Assembly (NCBI GenBank): GCA_027067015.1
Contig: JAMOMS010000263.1
Location: 1 to 6,180, forward strand
Source: Campylobacterales bacterium
GTDB lineage: Bacteria; Campylobacterota; Campylobacteria; Campylobacterales; Hydrogenimonadaceae
Length of the DNA stretch: 6,180 bases
Direction: 5' to 3'
In this document: piece after piece, positions 1 through 5,284 of the stretch
Position numbering within the stretch: the first letter of the stretch is position 1
Layout of the letters: each line of letters begins with the position of its first letter
The notes under the pieces: generated by a model
The model's database searches: none
Told to the model about the DNA's origin: nothing
Seen by the model: the letters and a program-made list of their open reading frames with translations, nothing else
Position numbers and translations under genes: made by a program

Positions 1-97
1 CAATGAGGCTGTTTGAAACAAGTTTTTAGCCGATTTTCAGATATAATTGGTTTGAGAAAGAGCCGGTAAATCCCGACAAAACGGCAAAATACGTGCT
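1..97 (+). promoter_or_regulatory. CRISPR leader
   Basis: This stretch lies directly 5' of the first repeat and holds no gene. It is placed as the leader for two reasons: the repeats end in ATTGAAAC on this strand, and the degenerate repeat lies at the far (right) end, which in most arrays marks the oldest, leader-distal end. It is AT-rich, with T-runs at 23-27 and 34-37 and a TATAAT box at 42-47. A 4-bp inverted pair, GCCG (62-65) and CGGC (82-85), lies between the box and repeat 1. The leader may begin left of the window. New spacers would be expected to insert at the 97/98 junction; that is inferred from array polarity. Confidence 0.75.
23..47 (+). promoter_or_regulatory. Probable promoter of the CRISPR array
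   Basis: A perfect TATAAT -10 box lies at 42-47. No good TTGACA-like -35 is placed 16-18 nt upstream. Instead there are two T-tracts, at 23-27 and 34-37, about one helical turn apart. That fits the vegetative promoters of Campylobacterota, which commonly lack a conserved -35 and use periodic T-rich DNA. Transcription would start near 54, giving about 44 nt of leader RNA before repeat 1. The start point is inferred, not seen. Confidence 0.5.
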
Positions 98-903
98 CTT
101 TTGAAGTACCCTATGGGAATTGAAACGCTATGGTTATTCCATTAAATTTCGTACCTCTAACACTTTTGAAGTACCCTATGGGAATTGAAACTCAACCGTC
201 TCATTTCGCAATCTCCCCATTCGCCCCCTTTTGAAGTACCCTATGGGAATTGAAACTCGAAAGCCGCGTTGATCGTGCTGATCGCCTTGCCTTTTGAAGT
301 ACCCTATGGGAATTGAAACACGATACCCGTTGATCAATGTAGCGGTACATTGCCCCTTTTGAAGTACCCTATGGGAATTGAAACGTTCGTCCTCACTAAC
401 AAACTTACCGCCGCCTTCCTTTTGAAGTACCCTATGGGAATTGAAACCGCAATCGTTCGGTATGGGACTGTCGTTTTCGACACTTTTGAAGTACCCTATG
501 GGAATTGAAACAAAGATAAGGTTTTTCGGCTCTATAATTCCGGCTCTCTTTTGAAGTACCCTATGGGAATTGAAACCAATGTCCGGGGTACACACGCACG
601 CCTGGGCGACCCTTTTGAAGTACCCTATGGGAATTGAAACTAAGTAGTCAAGGGCAACCCGCCCCGGCGTTCGTTCGCCTTTTGAAGTACCCTATGGGAA
701 TTGAAACTCATATAGCGACAATGATTATACGTTGGAGTATCATCTTTTGAAGTACCCTATGGGAATTGAAACCGAAAAATACAACAAACCGCAAATCAGC
801 CTGGCCCACTTTTGAAGTACCCTATGGGAATTGAAACTAAGCGTCGCTACGGTTTCCGGGCAGTCCGCGACCCTCCTTTGAAGTACCCTATGGGAATGGA
901 AGT
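98..903 (+). CRISPR. CRISPR array, 13 repeats and 12 spacers
   Basis: Twelve identical 29-bp repeats start at 98, 163, 228, 291, 356, 419, 483, 548, 612, 679, 744 and 809, with a degenerate thirteenth at 875. Each begins CTTTTGAAG and ends ATTGAAAC; the bases just outside are not conserved, which fixes the 29-bp length. The spacers are 36, 36, 34, 36, 34, 35, 36, 35, 38, 36, 36 and 37 nt and all differ. The repeat's only internal palindrome is CCC-TAT-GGG, so the RNA would be nearly unstructured. The ATTGAAAC end is the 8-nt 5' handle typical of type III and several type I systems (such as I-B) whose repeats are cut by Cas6. The subtype cannot be assigned because no cas gene lies in the window. 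Uniform repeats suggest a recently active array. Short reading frames on either strand here are products of the repeat and are not genes. Confidence 0.98.
875..903 (+). repeat. Degenerate terminal CRISPR repeat
   Basis: The last repeat differs from the other twelve at position 2 (T to C), 24 (T to G), 28 (A to G) and 29 (C to T). Three of the four changes fall in the 8-nt handle, turning ATTGAAAC into ATGGAAGT. No spacer follows, so this copy never forms a crRNA 5' handle and is free to decay there. The cleavage side that releases spacer 12 is mostly intact. Its position sets the leader at the left end of the array. Confidence 0.9.
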
Positions 904-906
904 ATT

Positions 907-948
907 GCTATACAGGTTTGGGAAGTCCCCAAAATTGTATAGCTTTTT
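907..948 (+). terminator. Intrinsic terminator of the CRISPR transcript
   Basis: The inverted repeat GCTATACA (907-914) pairs with TGTATAGC (936-943). After one G-T wobble and one mismatch, TTTGGG (917-922) pairs with CCCAAA (928-933) around a 5-nt loop. That makes a stem of about 15 positions, and TTTTT (944-948) follows at once. A T-run follows only on the + strand, so it acts on rightward transcription. It starts 4 nt after the terminal repeat, and the only + strand unit upstream in view is the array, so it most likely ends the pre-crRNA and insulates the genes to the right. Confidence 0.85.
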
Positions 949-1003
949 AAAAATTGCGAGTGAAATTTCTACGGTTCGGTCTTTTAAAAGATTCTTAAAA
1001 AAT
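949..1003. other. AT-rich gap with short palindromes
   Basis: This short non-coding stretch lies between the array terminator and the end of the small minus-strand gene. It holds a 12-bp palindrome TCTTTTAAAAGA (980-991) and an A/T-only inverted pair, TTTTAA (982-987) with TTAAAA (995-1000). Neither is followed by a convincing T-run on the minus strand, so no clear terminator for the minus-strand gene is seen. Confidence 0.4.
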
Positions 1004-1225
1004 CTATATGTCAGGTTTTTGTTTAAATGACATGAACCACTTAAATGACATGAACCACTCTTTATGACGTTCCACCATCTCATCCTGGCGTTTTTGTAGT
1101 GTTTTTAATATAACAGTCAGCTCCTCTTTATCAAAATAGGCCAGGTAATCAGGGTTGATGGCTACTTCGTTTCCGTCAAAGCTTAACAGCTTTTCAATCT
1201 CTTTAAGCAGTTCCTCTTTTTCCAT
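1004..1225 (-). CDS. Small hypothetical protein with duplicated C-terminal hexapeptide
   Basis: This is a 73-residue protein of unknown function, rich in Glu, Lys and Leu. Residues 1-15 (MEKEELLKEIEKLLS) and 35-57 look like two charged amphipathic helices, joined by a segment containing NPDYLAYFD (24-32). There are no cysteines, signal peptide or membrane span, so it is probably cytoplasmic. It resembles small uncharacterised proteins I recall from Campylobacterota that share an INPxxLxYF core and end near a Glu-Trp pair; this is recall, not a search. The start is set at 1225 because the in-frame ATG at 1267 would lie inside bcp and its extra 14 residues do not fit the helix pattern. The Shine-Dalgarno sequence is weak. 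The 3' end contains an exact 18-bp tandem duplication giving WFMSFK twice (57-68). The gene is visibly AT-richer than bcp or rpsB and is divergent from bcp. Confidence 0.65.
   Translation of the reverse strand: MEKEELLKEIEKLLSFDGNEVAINPDYLAYFDKEELTVILKTLQKRQDEMVERHKEWFMSFKWFMSFKQKPDI
1023..1058. repeat. 18-bp perfect tandem duplication
   Basis: TTAAATGACATGAACCAC occurs twice head to tail, at 1023-1040 and 1041-1058, with no mismatch. It lies inside the 3' end of the small minus-strand gene and its length is a multiple of three, so it adds six residues (WFMSFK) without changing the frame or the C-terminal QKPDI. The identity of the copies suggests a recent event such as replication slippage. 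Confidence 0.95.
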
Positions 1226-1228
1226 AAA

Positions 1229-1237
1229 TGATATACT
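1229..1237 (+). promoter_or_regulatory. Probable bcp promoter, extended -10
   Basis: TG-A-TATACT forms an extended -10 element (TGnTATACT). A pyrimidine tract at 1211-1223 lies where a T-rich -35 region would be. Transcription would start near 1244, leaving about 22 nt before the bcp ATG with AGGAGG in between. The element lies only 4 nt upstream of the start codon of the divergent small gene, so the bcp promoter region overlaps that gene's first codons. Confidence 0.55.
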
Positions 1238-1252
1238 ACCGCAAAAATTGTC

Positions 1253-1258
1253 AGGAGG
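1253..1258 (+). promoter_or_regulatory. bcp Shine-Dalgarno site
   Basis: A perfect AGGAGG decides the bcp start. It is 7 nt from the ATG at 1266 but only 1 nt from the in-frame ATG at 1260, so 1266 is the likely initiator. Confidence 0.85.
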
Positions 1259-1265
1259 TATGTTC

Positions 1266-1736
1266 ATGCTACAGGTTGGCCAGCAGGCGCCGGCGTTTTG
1301 TCTGCCGAATCAGGATGAGGTGGAGATCTGTTTAAGAGACCTCAAGGGCAAATGGGTGGTACTCTACTTCTATCCCAAAGATATGACGCCGGGGTGTACC
1401 ACCGAGGCGTGCGATTTTACCGAGGCTCTGCCCGATTTTGAAAAACTGGAGGCGGTCGTGTTGGGCGTCAGCCCGGACAGTCCCGAAAAGCACCGACGTT
1501 TTATCGAGAAAAAAGATCTCAAAATCACACTGCTTAGCGACGAGAGCAAAGAGGCGCTCAAAGCCTACGGCGCCTGGGGCCTCAAAAAGATGTATGGTCG
1601 GGAGTTTGAGGGGGTGATTCGATCGACCTTCTTGATCGATCCCGACGGCAAGGTGGCGGCCGTGTGGCCCAAAGTACGGGTAAAAGGGCACGTCGAAGCG
1701 GTGCGCCAAAGACTGGAAGAGTTAAAACAAAGCTGA
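1266..1736 (+). CDS. bcp: Thioredoxin-dependent peroxiredoxin, Bcp/PrxQ type
   Basis: This 156-residue cytoplasmic peroxidase reduces hydrogen peroxide and organic hydroperoxides, using thioredoxin as electron donor. It has the full AhpC/TSA-type thioredoxin fold for this family. The active-site segment YPKDMTPGCTTEACDF (36-51) carries the peroxidatic Cys44 and, five residues on, the resolving Cys49, the spacing of atypical two-cysteine Bcp proteins that form an intramolecular disulfide. Thr41 and Pro42 of the active-site loop are present, as is the conserved Arg119 in VIRSTFLIDPDG. Length is normal. Cys12 and Cys22 are additional cysteines of unknown role. An open frame reaches upstream to 1155, but AGGAGG at 1253-1258 and the normal family N-terminus (VGQQAPAF) fix the start at 1266. 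It looks monocistronic, with its own extended -10 promoter. Oxidative-stress defence is the expected role. Only a small 4-bp hairpin (1765-1776) lies downstream, not a convincing terminator. Confidence 0.95.
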   Translation: MLQVGQQAPAFCLPNQDEVEICLRDLKGKWVVLYFYPKDMTPGCTTEACDFTEALPDFEKLEAVVLGVSPDSPEKHRRFIEKKDLKITLLSDESKEALKAYGAWGLKKMYGREFEGVIRSTFLIDPDGKVAAVWPKVRVKGHVEAVRQRLEELKQS

Positions 1737-1764
1737 AATTCAGCAAGATTTTAGTAATATTCCC

Positions 1765-1856
1765 TGCCTTTTGGCAAACCTCTCATGCGTCAATCCTTGA
1801 CAGGTTGCGCGGGATACCGCGTTGATGGGCGCAGAGGCGAAACCTGGCCATATGGC
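1765..1856 (+). promoter_or_regulatory. Hairpin-rich leader of rpsB, possible S2 control RNA
   Basis: The 151-bp gap before rpsB holds several exact inverted repeats: TGCC-TTTT-GGCA (1765-1776), GTCAA-TCC-TTGAC (1789-1801), CGCGG-GATA-CCGCG (1808-1821) and the palindrome GCCATATGGC (1847-1856). The longer pair CAGGTT (1801-1806) and AACCTG (1841-1846) would enclose the CGCGG hairpin; it shares base 1801 with the preceding hairpin, so the two may compete. S2 represses its own rpsB-tsf mRNA through a structured leader in gammaproteobacteria, and a similar role here is inferred. A possible -10, TAATAT, lies at 1755-1760. A TTGACA at 1797-1802 lacks a matching -10. Confidence 0.4.
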
Positions 1857-1876
1857 ACCAAAAAACTATATTATTC

Positions 1877-1883
1877 AAGGAGA
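1877..1883 (+). promoter_or_regulatory. rpsB Shine-Dalgarno site
   Basis: AAGGAGA lies 4 nt before the ATG at 1888 (AAGGAG core 5 nt away). It selects this start over the in-frame ATG at 1822, which would fall inside the structured leader and add 22 residues atypical of S2. Confidence 0.85.
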
Positions 1884-1887
1884 ACCC

Positions 1888-2691
1888 ATGGTCACCATGA
1901 AAGACCTGCTTGAGTGCGGTATGCACTTTGGACACCAGACACGTCGTTGGAACCCCAAGATGAAGAAATTCATCTTCGGTGTACGAAAAAACATTCATAT
2001 TATCGACCTGCAAAAGACCCTTCGCTACTTCCGCTACACCTACAATATTGTTCGTGACGCGGCGGCAGAGGGTAAAACCGTGATGTTCGTGGGTACTAAA
2101 AAACAGGCTCGCAACGCTATTGTCGAGCACGCTCAGCGATGCGGTATGCCCTACGTGCAGACCCGCTGGCTCGGCGGTATGCTGACCAACTACCAGACCA
2201 TTCGCAAATCGATCCGCAAACTTGAAGTCATTGAGGAGATGCAAGAGAGCGGCAAGATCGATCTGCTTACCAAAAAAGAGGCGCTGATGCTTCAGCGTAA
2301 AAAAGAGAAACTGGAGCAGTACCTGGGCGGTATCCGCCATATGAAAAAACTGCCCGACTATCTTTTTGTGATTGACGCGGTTAAAGAGCGTATTGCCATC
2401 AAAGAGGCGCGCCGCCTGGGCATTCCCGTCATCGCGCCGCTGGATACCAACTGCGACCCCGATCTGATCGACTATCCGATCCCGGGCAACGACGACGCGA
2501 TTCGCTCCATTCAGCTCTTCTGCCGCGAAATGGCTGACGCGATTATTGAAGGCAAAGAGATGGCCGCGCAAGATGCCGAAGAAGAGGGCGAAGAGGTGAC
2601 CGAAGAGGAGATGGCGGCCGTTACCGAGGAAGCGGTAGCCGAAGGTGAAGCGGAAGCAGACGAAAACGCTGACGAAAACAAGGGAGAGTAA
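1888..2691 (+). CDS. rpsB: 30S ribosomal protein S2
   Basis: S2 is a 267-residue protein of the small ribosomal subunit. It binds late in assembly at the head-body junction, and S1 needs it for attachment. Family signatures are clear: [20 protein letters not shown] (11-30), the RWLGGMLTN segment (93-101), and the [19 protein letters not shown] region (186-204). The central helices (about 105-150) match the coiled-coil protrusion of S2. The last 39 residues (229-267) form a Glu-rich, low-complexity acidic tail beyond the folded domain. Tails of this kind vary between species, and it should be disordered. The start follows AAGGAGA at 1877-1883. tsf begins 2 nt after the stop, with its Shine-Dalgarno sequence (AGGGAG, 2681-2686) inside the rpsB end. 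This is the classical rpsB-tsf operon, probably led by the structured region at 1765-1856. Confidence 0.98.
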   Translation: MVTMKDLLECGMHFGHQTRRWNPKMKKFIFGVRKNIHIIDLQKTLRYFRYTYNIVRDAAAEGKTVMFVGTKKQARNAIVEHAQRCGMPYVQTRWLGGMLTNYQTIRKSIRKLEVIEEMQESGKIDLLTKKEALMLQRKKEKLEQYLGGIRHMKKLPDYLFVIDAVKERIAIKEARRLGIPVIAPLDTNCDPDLIDYPIPGNDDAIRSIQLFCREMADAIIEGKEMAAQDAEEEGEEVTEEEMAAVTEEAVAEGEAEADENADENKGE

Positions 2692-2693
2692 CC

Positions 2694-3746
2694 ATGGCAG
2701 TCACCGCAGGGATGGTAAAAGAACTGCGCCAAAAGACCGGCGCGGGGATGATGGATTGTAAAAAGGCGCTGACCGAAACCGGCGGCGATATGGAAAAGGC
2801 GATGGAGTGGCTTCGCGACAAAGGACTTGGCAGTGCGGCCAAAAAGGCGGGTAAAACCGCCGCTGAAGGGGCCATTGGCCTGAAAGTGGGTGATGACAAA
2901 GCCGTCATTGTCGAAGTCAACTCCCAAACCGATTTCGTGGCCAAGAACGACAAGTTCCAGGCGATGCTTAAAGAGGTGGTTGAACACGCTTACAACAATG
3001 AGTTGGCCGATGCCGACGCCATTAACGCCTCCACCATCAACGGCCAGCCTTTCAGTGAGTACCTGGCGCTTCAGATCGCCACTATCGGCGAAAACTTGGT
3101 GGTTCGCCGCGCCGATCTGATTAAAAAAGAGGGCAACATGGCCATCAACGGCTACCTGCACGCCAACAGCAAAAACGGGGTTATTATCGCCGCCGAGTGT
3201 GACGATGAGGCGACTTGCGAAAAGATCAAACCGGTTCTCAAAGAGATCGCCATGCACGCCGCGGCGATGGCGCCCAAGGTGCTCTCTTACAAAGATTTCG
3301 ACCCCGAATTTGTCGAAGCCGAAACCAAAGGGCGCATCGAGGCGATCAAAAAAGAGAACGAAGAGCGCCAACGCCTGGGCAAACCGCTTAAAAACGTGCC
3401 CCAGTACGTTTCGCGCCTGCAGTTGACCGACGAAGTTCTTAAGCAAGCCGAAGAGCAGATCAAAGAGGAGCTCAAGGCCGAAGGCAAGCCCGAGAAGATT
3501 TGGGACAAGATTATCCCGGGCAAACTGCAACGCTTCATTGACGATAACACCACGCTTGATCAGGAGCAGTGCCTGCTTGATCAGAAATTTGTCATGGACG
3601 ACAGCAAAACCGTCGGCCAGTACTTTGAAGAAAAGTCGGGCGGAAAGGCTCGCATTGTCAAATTCACCCGCCTTGAGGTAGGTGAGGGCATTGAAGTGGA
3701 AGAGGAAGATTTCGCCGCCGAGGTCGCGGCGCAAATGGGTCAGTAA
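2694..3746 (+). CDS. tsf: Translation elongation factor Ts
   Basis: EF-Ts is the cytoplasmic nucleotide exchange factor that releases GDP from EF-Tu so it can be recharged with GTP. The N-terminal UBA-like domain (about 1-55) contains [16 protein letters not shown] (11-26), a family signature. The TDFVAKN loop (79-85) is the motif that inserts into EF-Tu and disturbs the Mg-binding site. The C-terminal module ends with [20 protein letters not shown] (327-346). At 350 residues it is much longer than the 283-residue E. coli protein. The extra length is mainly a Lys/Glu-rich stretch at about 213-257, in the coiled-coil region before the [17 protein letters not shown] segment. H. pylori and C. 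jejuni EF-Ts are of similar length by recall, so this is a lineage trait and not a fusion. It is tightly coupled to rpsB, with a 2-nt gap. Confidence 0.98.
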   Translation: MAVTAGMVKELRQKTGAGMMDCKKALTETGGDMEKAMEWLRDKGLGSAAKKAGKTAAEGAIGLKVGDDKAVIVEVNSQTDFVAKNDKFQAMLKEVVEHAYNNELADADAINASTINGQPFSEYLALQIATIGENLVVRRADLIKKEGNMAINGYLHANSKNGVIIAAECDDEATCEKIKPVLKEIAMHAAAMAPKVLSYKDFDPEFVEAETKGRIEAIKKENEERQRLGKPLKNVPQYVSRLQLTDEVLKQAEEQIKEELKAEGKPEKIWDKIIPGKLQRFIDDNTTLDQEQCLLDQKFVMDDSKTVGQYFEEKSGGKARIVKFTRLEVGEGIEVEEEDFAAEVAAQMGQ

Positions 3747-3754
3747 CCTCTCCC

Positions 3755-4429
3755 ATGTCGTTAAACTCCGCCCCCGACGGGGGCGCCCCACTTATAGAAG
3801 CCGAATCGCTTTCCCACGCTTTTGACTATCCCCTTTTCGAACATCTCAATCTTCAGGTTTTCGCCGGTGAGAAGATTGCCGTTGTCGGTGTCAGCGGTAG
3901 CGGCAAAAGCACCCTTTTGCACAACCTTGCTACGTTGCTCAAACCCGAAAGCGGTACGGTGCGCCTCTTTGGTCGGGATATTTACGCTTTAAGCGAAAAC
4001 GAGCGCCTGCGGATTCGCCGCAAAGAGGTAGGGGTGGTCTTTCAGTTTCACTACCTTTTTAAAGGGATGAGCGCCAAAGAGAATCTGGAGATCGCCACGT
4101 TGCTCGGCGAAACCGCTTTGGAACCTACGCTTCTTAAACGGCTGGGGATCGCGGAGGTGATAGATCAGCGGGTTACCAGCCTTTCGGGCGGTCAGCAACA
4201 GCGGGTCTCTATTGCCAGGGTGTTGGCCAAAAAACCTCGGCTCATTTTTGCCGACGAGCCGACCGGCAATCTAGATGACGCCACCGCCGAGACGGTGATG
4301 GATGTGATGTTTGAGTATGTGAACAGTTGTTCGGGTGCCCTTTTTTTGGTAACCCACGATGAGGCACTGGCCAGACGGTGCGACAGGGTCTACCGACTCC
4401 ATAACCGTTACCTGGAGCGGGTGGAGTGA
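3755..4429 (+). CDS. ABC transporter ATP-binding protein, LolD/MacB/FtsE class
   Basis: This is a 224-residue stand-alone nucleotide-binding subunit, cytoplasmic and expected to dock on a membrane partner. All catalytic motifs are intact: Walker A GVSGSGKST (45-53), Q-loop Gln97, signature LSGGQQQR (143-150), Walker B LIFADEP (163-169), a GNLDD D-loop and switch His201 in VTHDE. Size and the ADEPTGNLD signature fit the LolD, MacB and FtsE class, which work on lipoproteins, efflux or cell division rather than nutrient uptake. No permease is adjacent, so the substrate is unknown. A similar ATPase sits between tsf and fliR in C. jejuni (Cj1180c, by recall). The start at 3755 is 8 nt after the tsf stop and has no Shine-Dalgarno sequence. 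No other ATG, GTG or TTG in this frame precedes the conserved domain, so translation probably depends on coupling to tsf. A GC-rich hairpin lies in codons 5-11. The stop overlaps the fliR start by 4 nt. Confidence 0.92.
   Translation: MSLNSAPDGGAPLIEAESLSHAFDYPLFEHLNLQVFAGEKIAVVGVSGSGKSTLLHNLATLLKPESGTVRLFGRDIYALSENERLRIRRKEVGVVFQFHYLFKGMSAKENLEIATLLGETALEPTLLKRLGIAEVIDQRVTSLSGGQQQRVSIARVLAKKPRLIFADEPTGNLDDATAETVMDVMFEYVNSCSGALFLVTHDEALARRCDRVYRLHNRYLERVE
3769..3785 (+). other. GC-rich hairpin at the tsf/ABC junction
   Basis: CGCCCCC (3769-3775), loop GAC, GGGGGCG (3779-3785) form a perfect 7-bp all-GC stem 22 nt after the tsf stop and inside the start of the ABC ATPase gene. It overlaps a second palindrome, GGGGCGCCCC (3780-3789). 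No T-run follows, so it is not a standard intrinsic terminator. It could stabilise the 3' end of a processed rpsB-tsf message, or limit reading into or translation of the downstream genes. The structure is directly visible; the role is inferred. Confidence 0.6.
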
Positions 4430-5193
4430 GCTGGTACCAGCTTCTTGAGCCCAACCATATCTACACTTTCCTCCTCCTGTTTGTCCGTCTTTCGACTCTC
4501 TTTGTCTTTATGCCCTTTTATAACCATGCCGCCGTCTCCAGGAACGTTAAAGCGGCGTTTGCTTTCTATTTGACTCTTTTGCTTTATCCCATGGTGCCCG
4601 TTTCGCCCGAGCCTTACAGCGCCGCCTCGTTTTTCGCGGCGCTTTTTTTTGAGATCGCGCTGGGATTGACGGCGGGGCTGGCCTTGAATATCGTCTTTGC
4701 CATGCTCTCTTACGCCGGTGAGCAGATCGCCTTTGTCATGGGATTCTCCCTGGCCAGCGCCATGGATCCGCAAAGCGGTATTCAATCACCGCTGGTCAGC
4801 CAGTTTTTAACCATGACGGCCATGCTGGTACTGTTGGCCTTTAACGGCCATCATGAGATACTCTTGTGGATGGTCAAAGCCGTGCAGGCGGTACCGCCGG
4901 GGCACTATCCTTTGCAAGAGGGGGTGCTTGGCTATCTGTTGGGGGCGATGGGGCATCTGTTTGTGATGGGGTTTTCTATCGCCTTTCCCATTGTGGCGCT
5001 CTCTTTGCTGGCGGATGTGATCTTTGGAATGCTGATGAAAACCATGCCCCAATTCAACCTGTTGGTTGTAGGGTTTCCCATTAAAATCGCCCTGGCTTTG
5101 GCGGTCTGGGCGGTGACGCTGGGGGCGATGATACTACTTTTTAAACGGGAGTTTCAGCAGGCTATGGGCATATTGTGGGGTTGGTTGGGTTAG
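4426..5193 (+). CDS. fliR: Flagellar type III export gate protein FliR
   Basis: FliR is an integral membrane subunit of the flagellar type III secretion gate. With FliP and FliQ it builds the helical export channel inside the basal body, through which rod, hook and filament proteins pass. It has 255 residues, the normal length. Hydrophobic spans lie near 12-31, 43-59, 66-94, 124-140, 170-201 and 211-239. Family landmarks include GEQIAFVMGFSLASAMDP (98-115) and the MPQFNLLVVGFPIKI segment (207-221). The start is GTG at 4426, whose GTGA overlaps the TGA stop of the ABC gene; GGAG at 4414-4417 is 8 nt upstream. This overlap implies translational coupling and a shared transcript with the ATPase and probably rpsB-tsf. 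Finding it shows that the organism is, or was recently, flagellated. The same neighbour order in C. jejuni supports the call. Confidence 0.97.
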   Translation: MSWYQLLEPNHIYTFLLLFVRLSTLFVFMPFYNHAAVSRNVKAAFAFYLTLLLYPMVPVSPEPYSAASFFAALFFEIALGLTAGLALNIVFAMLSYAGEQIAFVMGFSLASAMDPQSGIQSPLVSQFLTMTAMLVLLAFNGHHEILLWMVKAVQAVPPGHYPLQEGVLGYLLGAMGHLFVMGFSIAFPIVALSLLADVIFGMLMKTMPQFNLLVVGFPIKIALALAVWAVTLGAMILLFKREFQQAMGILWGWLG

Positions 5194-5234
5194 CTCCCTT
5201 TGGTAAGGTGAAAGCAAAAATAAATAAAGCGCGT

Positions 5235-5242
5235 TATACAAT
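5235..5242 (+). promoter_or_regulatory. Possible promoter of the chePep-like gene
   Basis: TATACAAT in the 91-bp gap after fliR contains TACAAT (5237-5242), one base off the vegetative -10 consensus. No good -35 is seen; the DNA upstream is A-rich rather than T-rich. A competing sigma-54-like GG-N10-GC arrangement lies at 5202-5215. Either would give this gene transcription independent of the operon to its left. Confidence 0.35.
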
Positions 5243-5284
5243 AGAGACAAAAAGCACGCAGTTGGATGTGTGGAAGGTCGCTGT

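Noticed and set aside
12..19. TTTGAAAC in the leader as a remnant CRISPR repeat
   Set aside because: Only the last seven bases match the repeat end. The preceding bases align at chance level and the spacing to repeat 1 is wrong.
176..595. A 139-codon minus-strand open frame across the CRISPR array
   Set aside because: It repeats FNSHRVLQK and SIPIGYFK, which are just the repeat read in different frames as spacer length varies. There is no ribosome site and no protein-like composition.
812..1083. Short open frames on both strands over the array end and terminator
   Set aside because: They are built from repeat sequence, the terminator stem and AT-rich flank, and conflict with the better-supported terminator and small gene.
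1155..1265. Upstream extension of bcp to an ATG at 1155
   Set aside because: It would add 37 Ser-rich residues antisense to the small gene, and the AGGAGG at 1253-1258 points to 1266.
1765..1776. TGCC-TTTT-GGCA as a bcp terminator
   Set aside because: The stem is only 4 bp and is not followed by a T-run, so it is kept only as part of the possible rpsB leader.
1797..1826. TTGACA at 1797-1802 as the -35 of an rpsB promoter
   Set aside because: The only -10 candidate at suitable spacing is GTTGAT (3 of 6), and TTGAC is better explained as half of the GTCAA-TCC-TTGAC hairpin.
1822..1887. Upstream start for rpsB at 1822
   Set aside because: The added residues are not S2-like, the region is palindrome-rich leader, and AAGGAGA at 1877-1883 serves the ATG at 1888.
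2511..3791. A 426-codon minus-strand open frame opposite rpsB and tsf
   Set aside because: It is antisense to two certain genes and reflects their codon bias. It shows no recognisable domain.
5197..5208. CCTT-TGGT-AAGG as a terminator after fliR
   Set aside because: The 4-bp stem is weak and is followed by an A-rich stretch, not a T-run.
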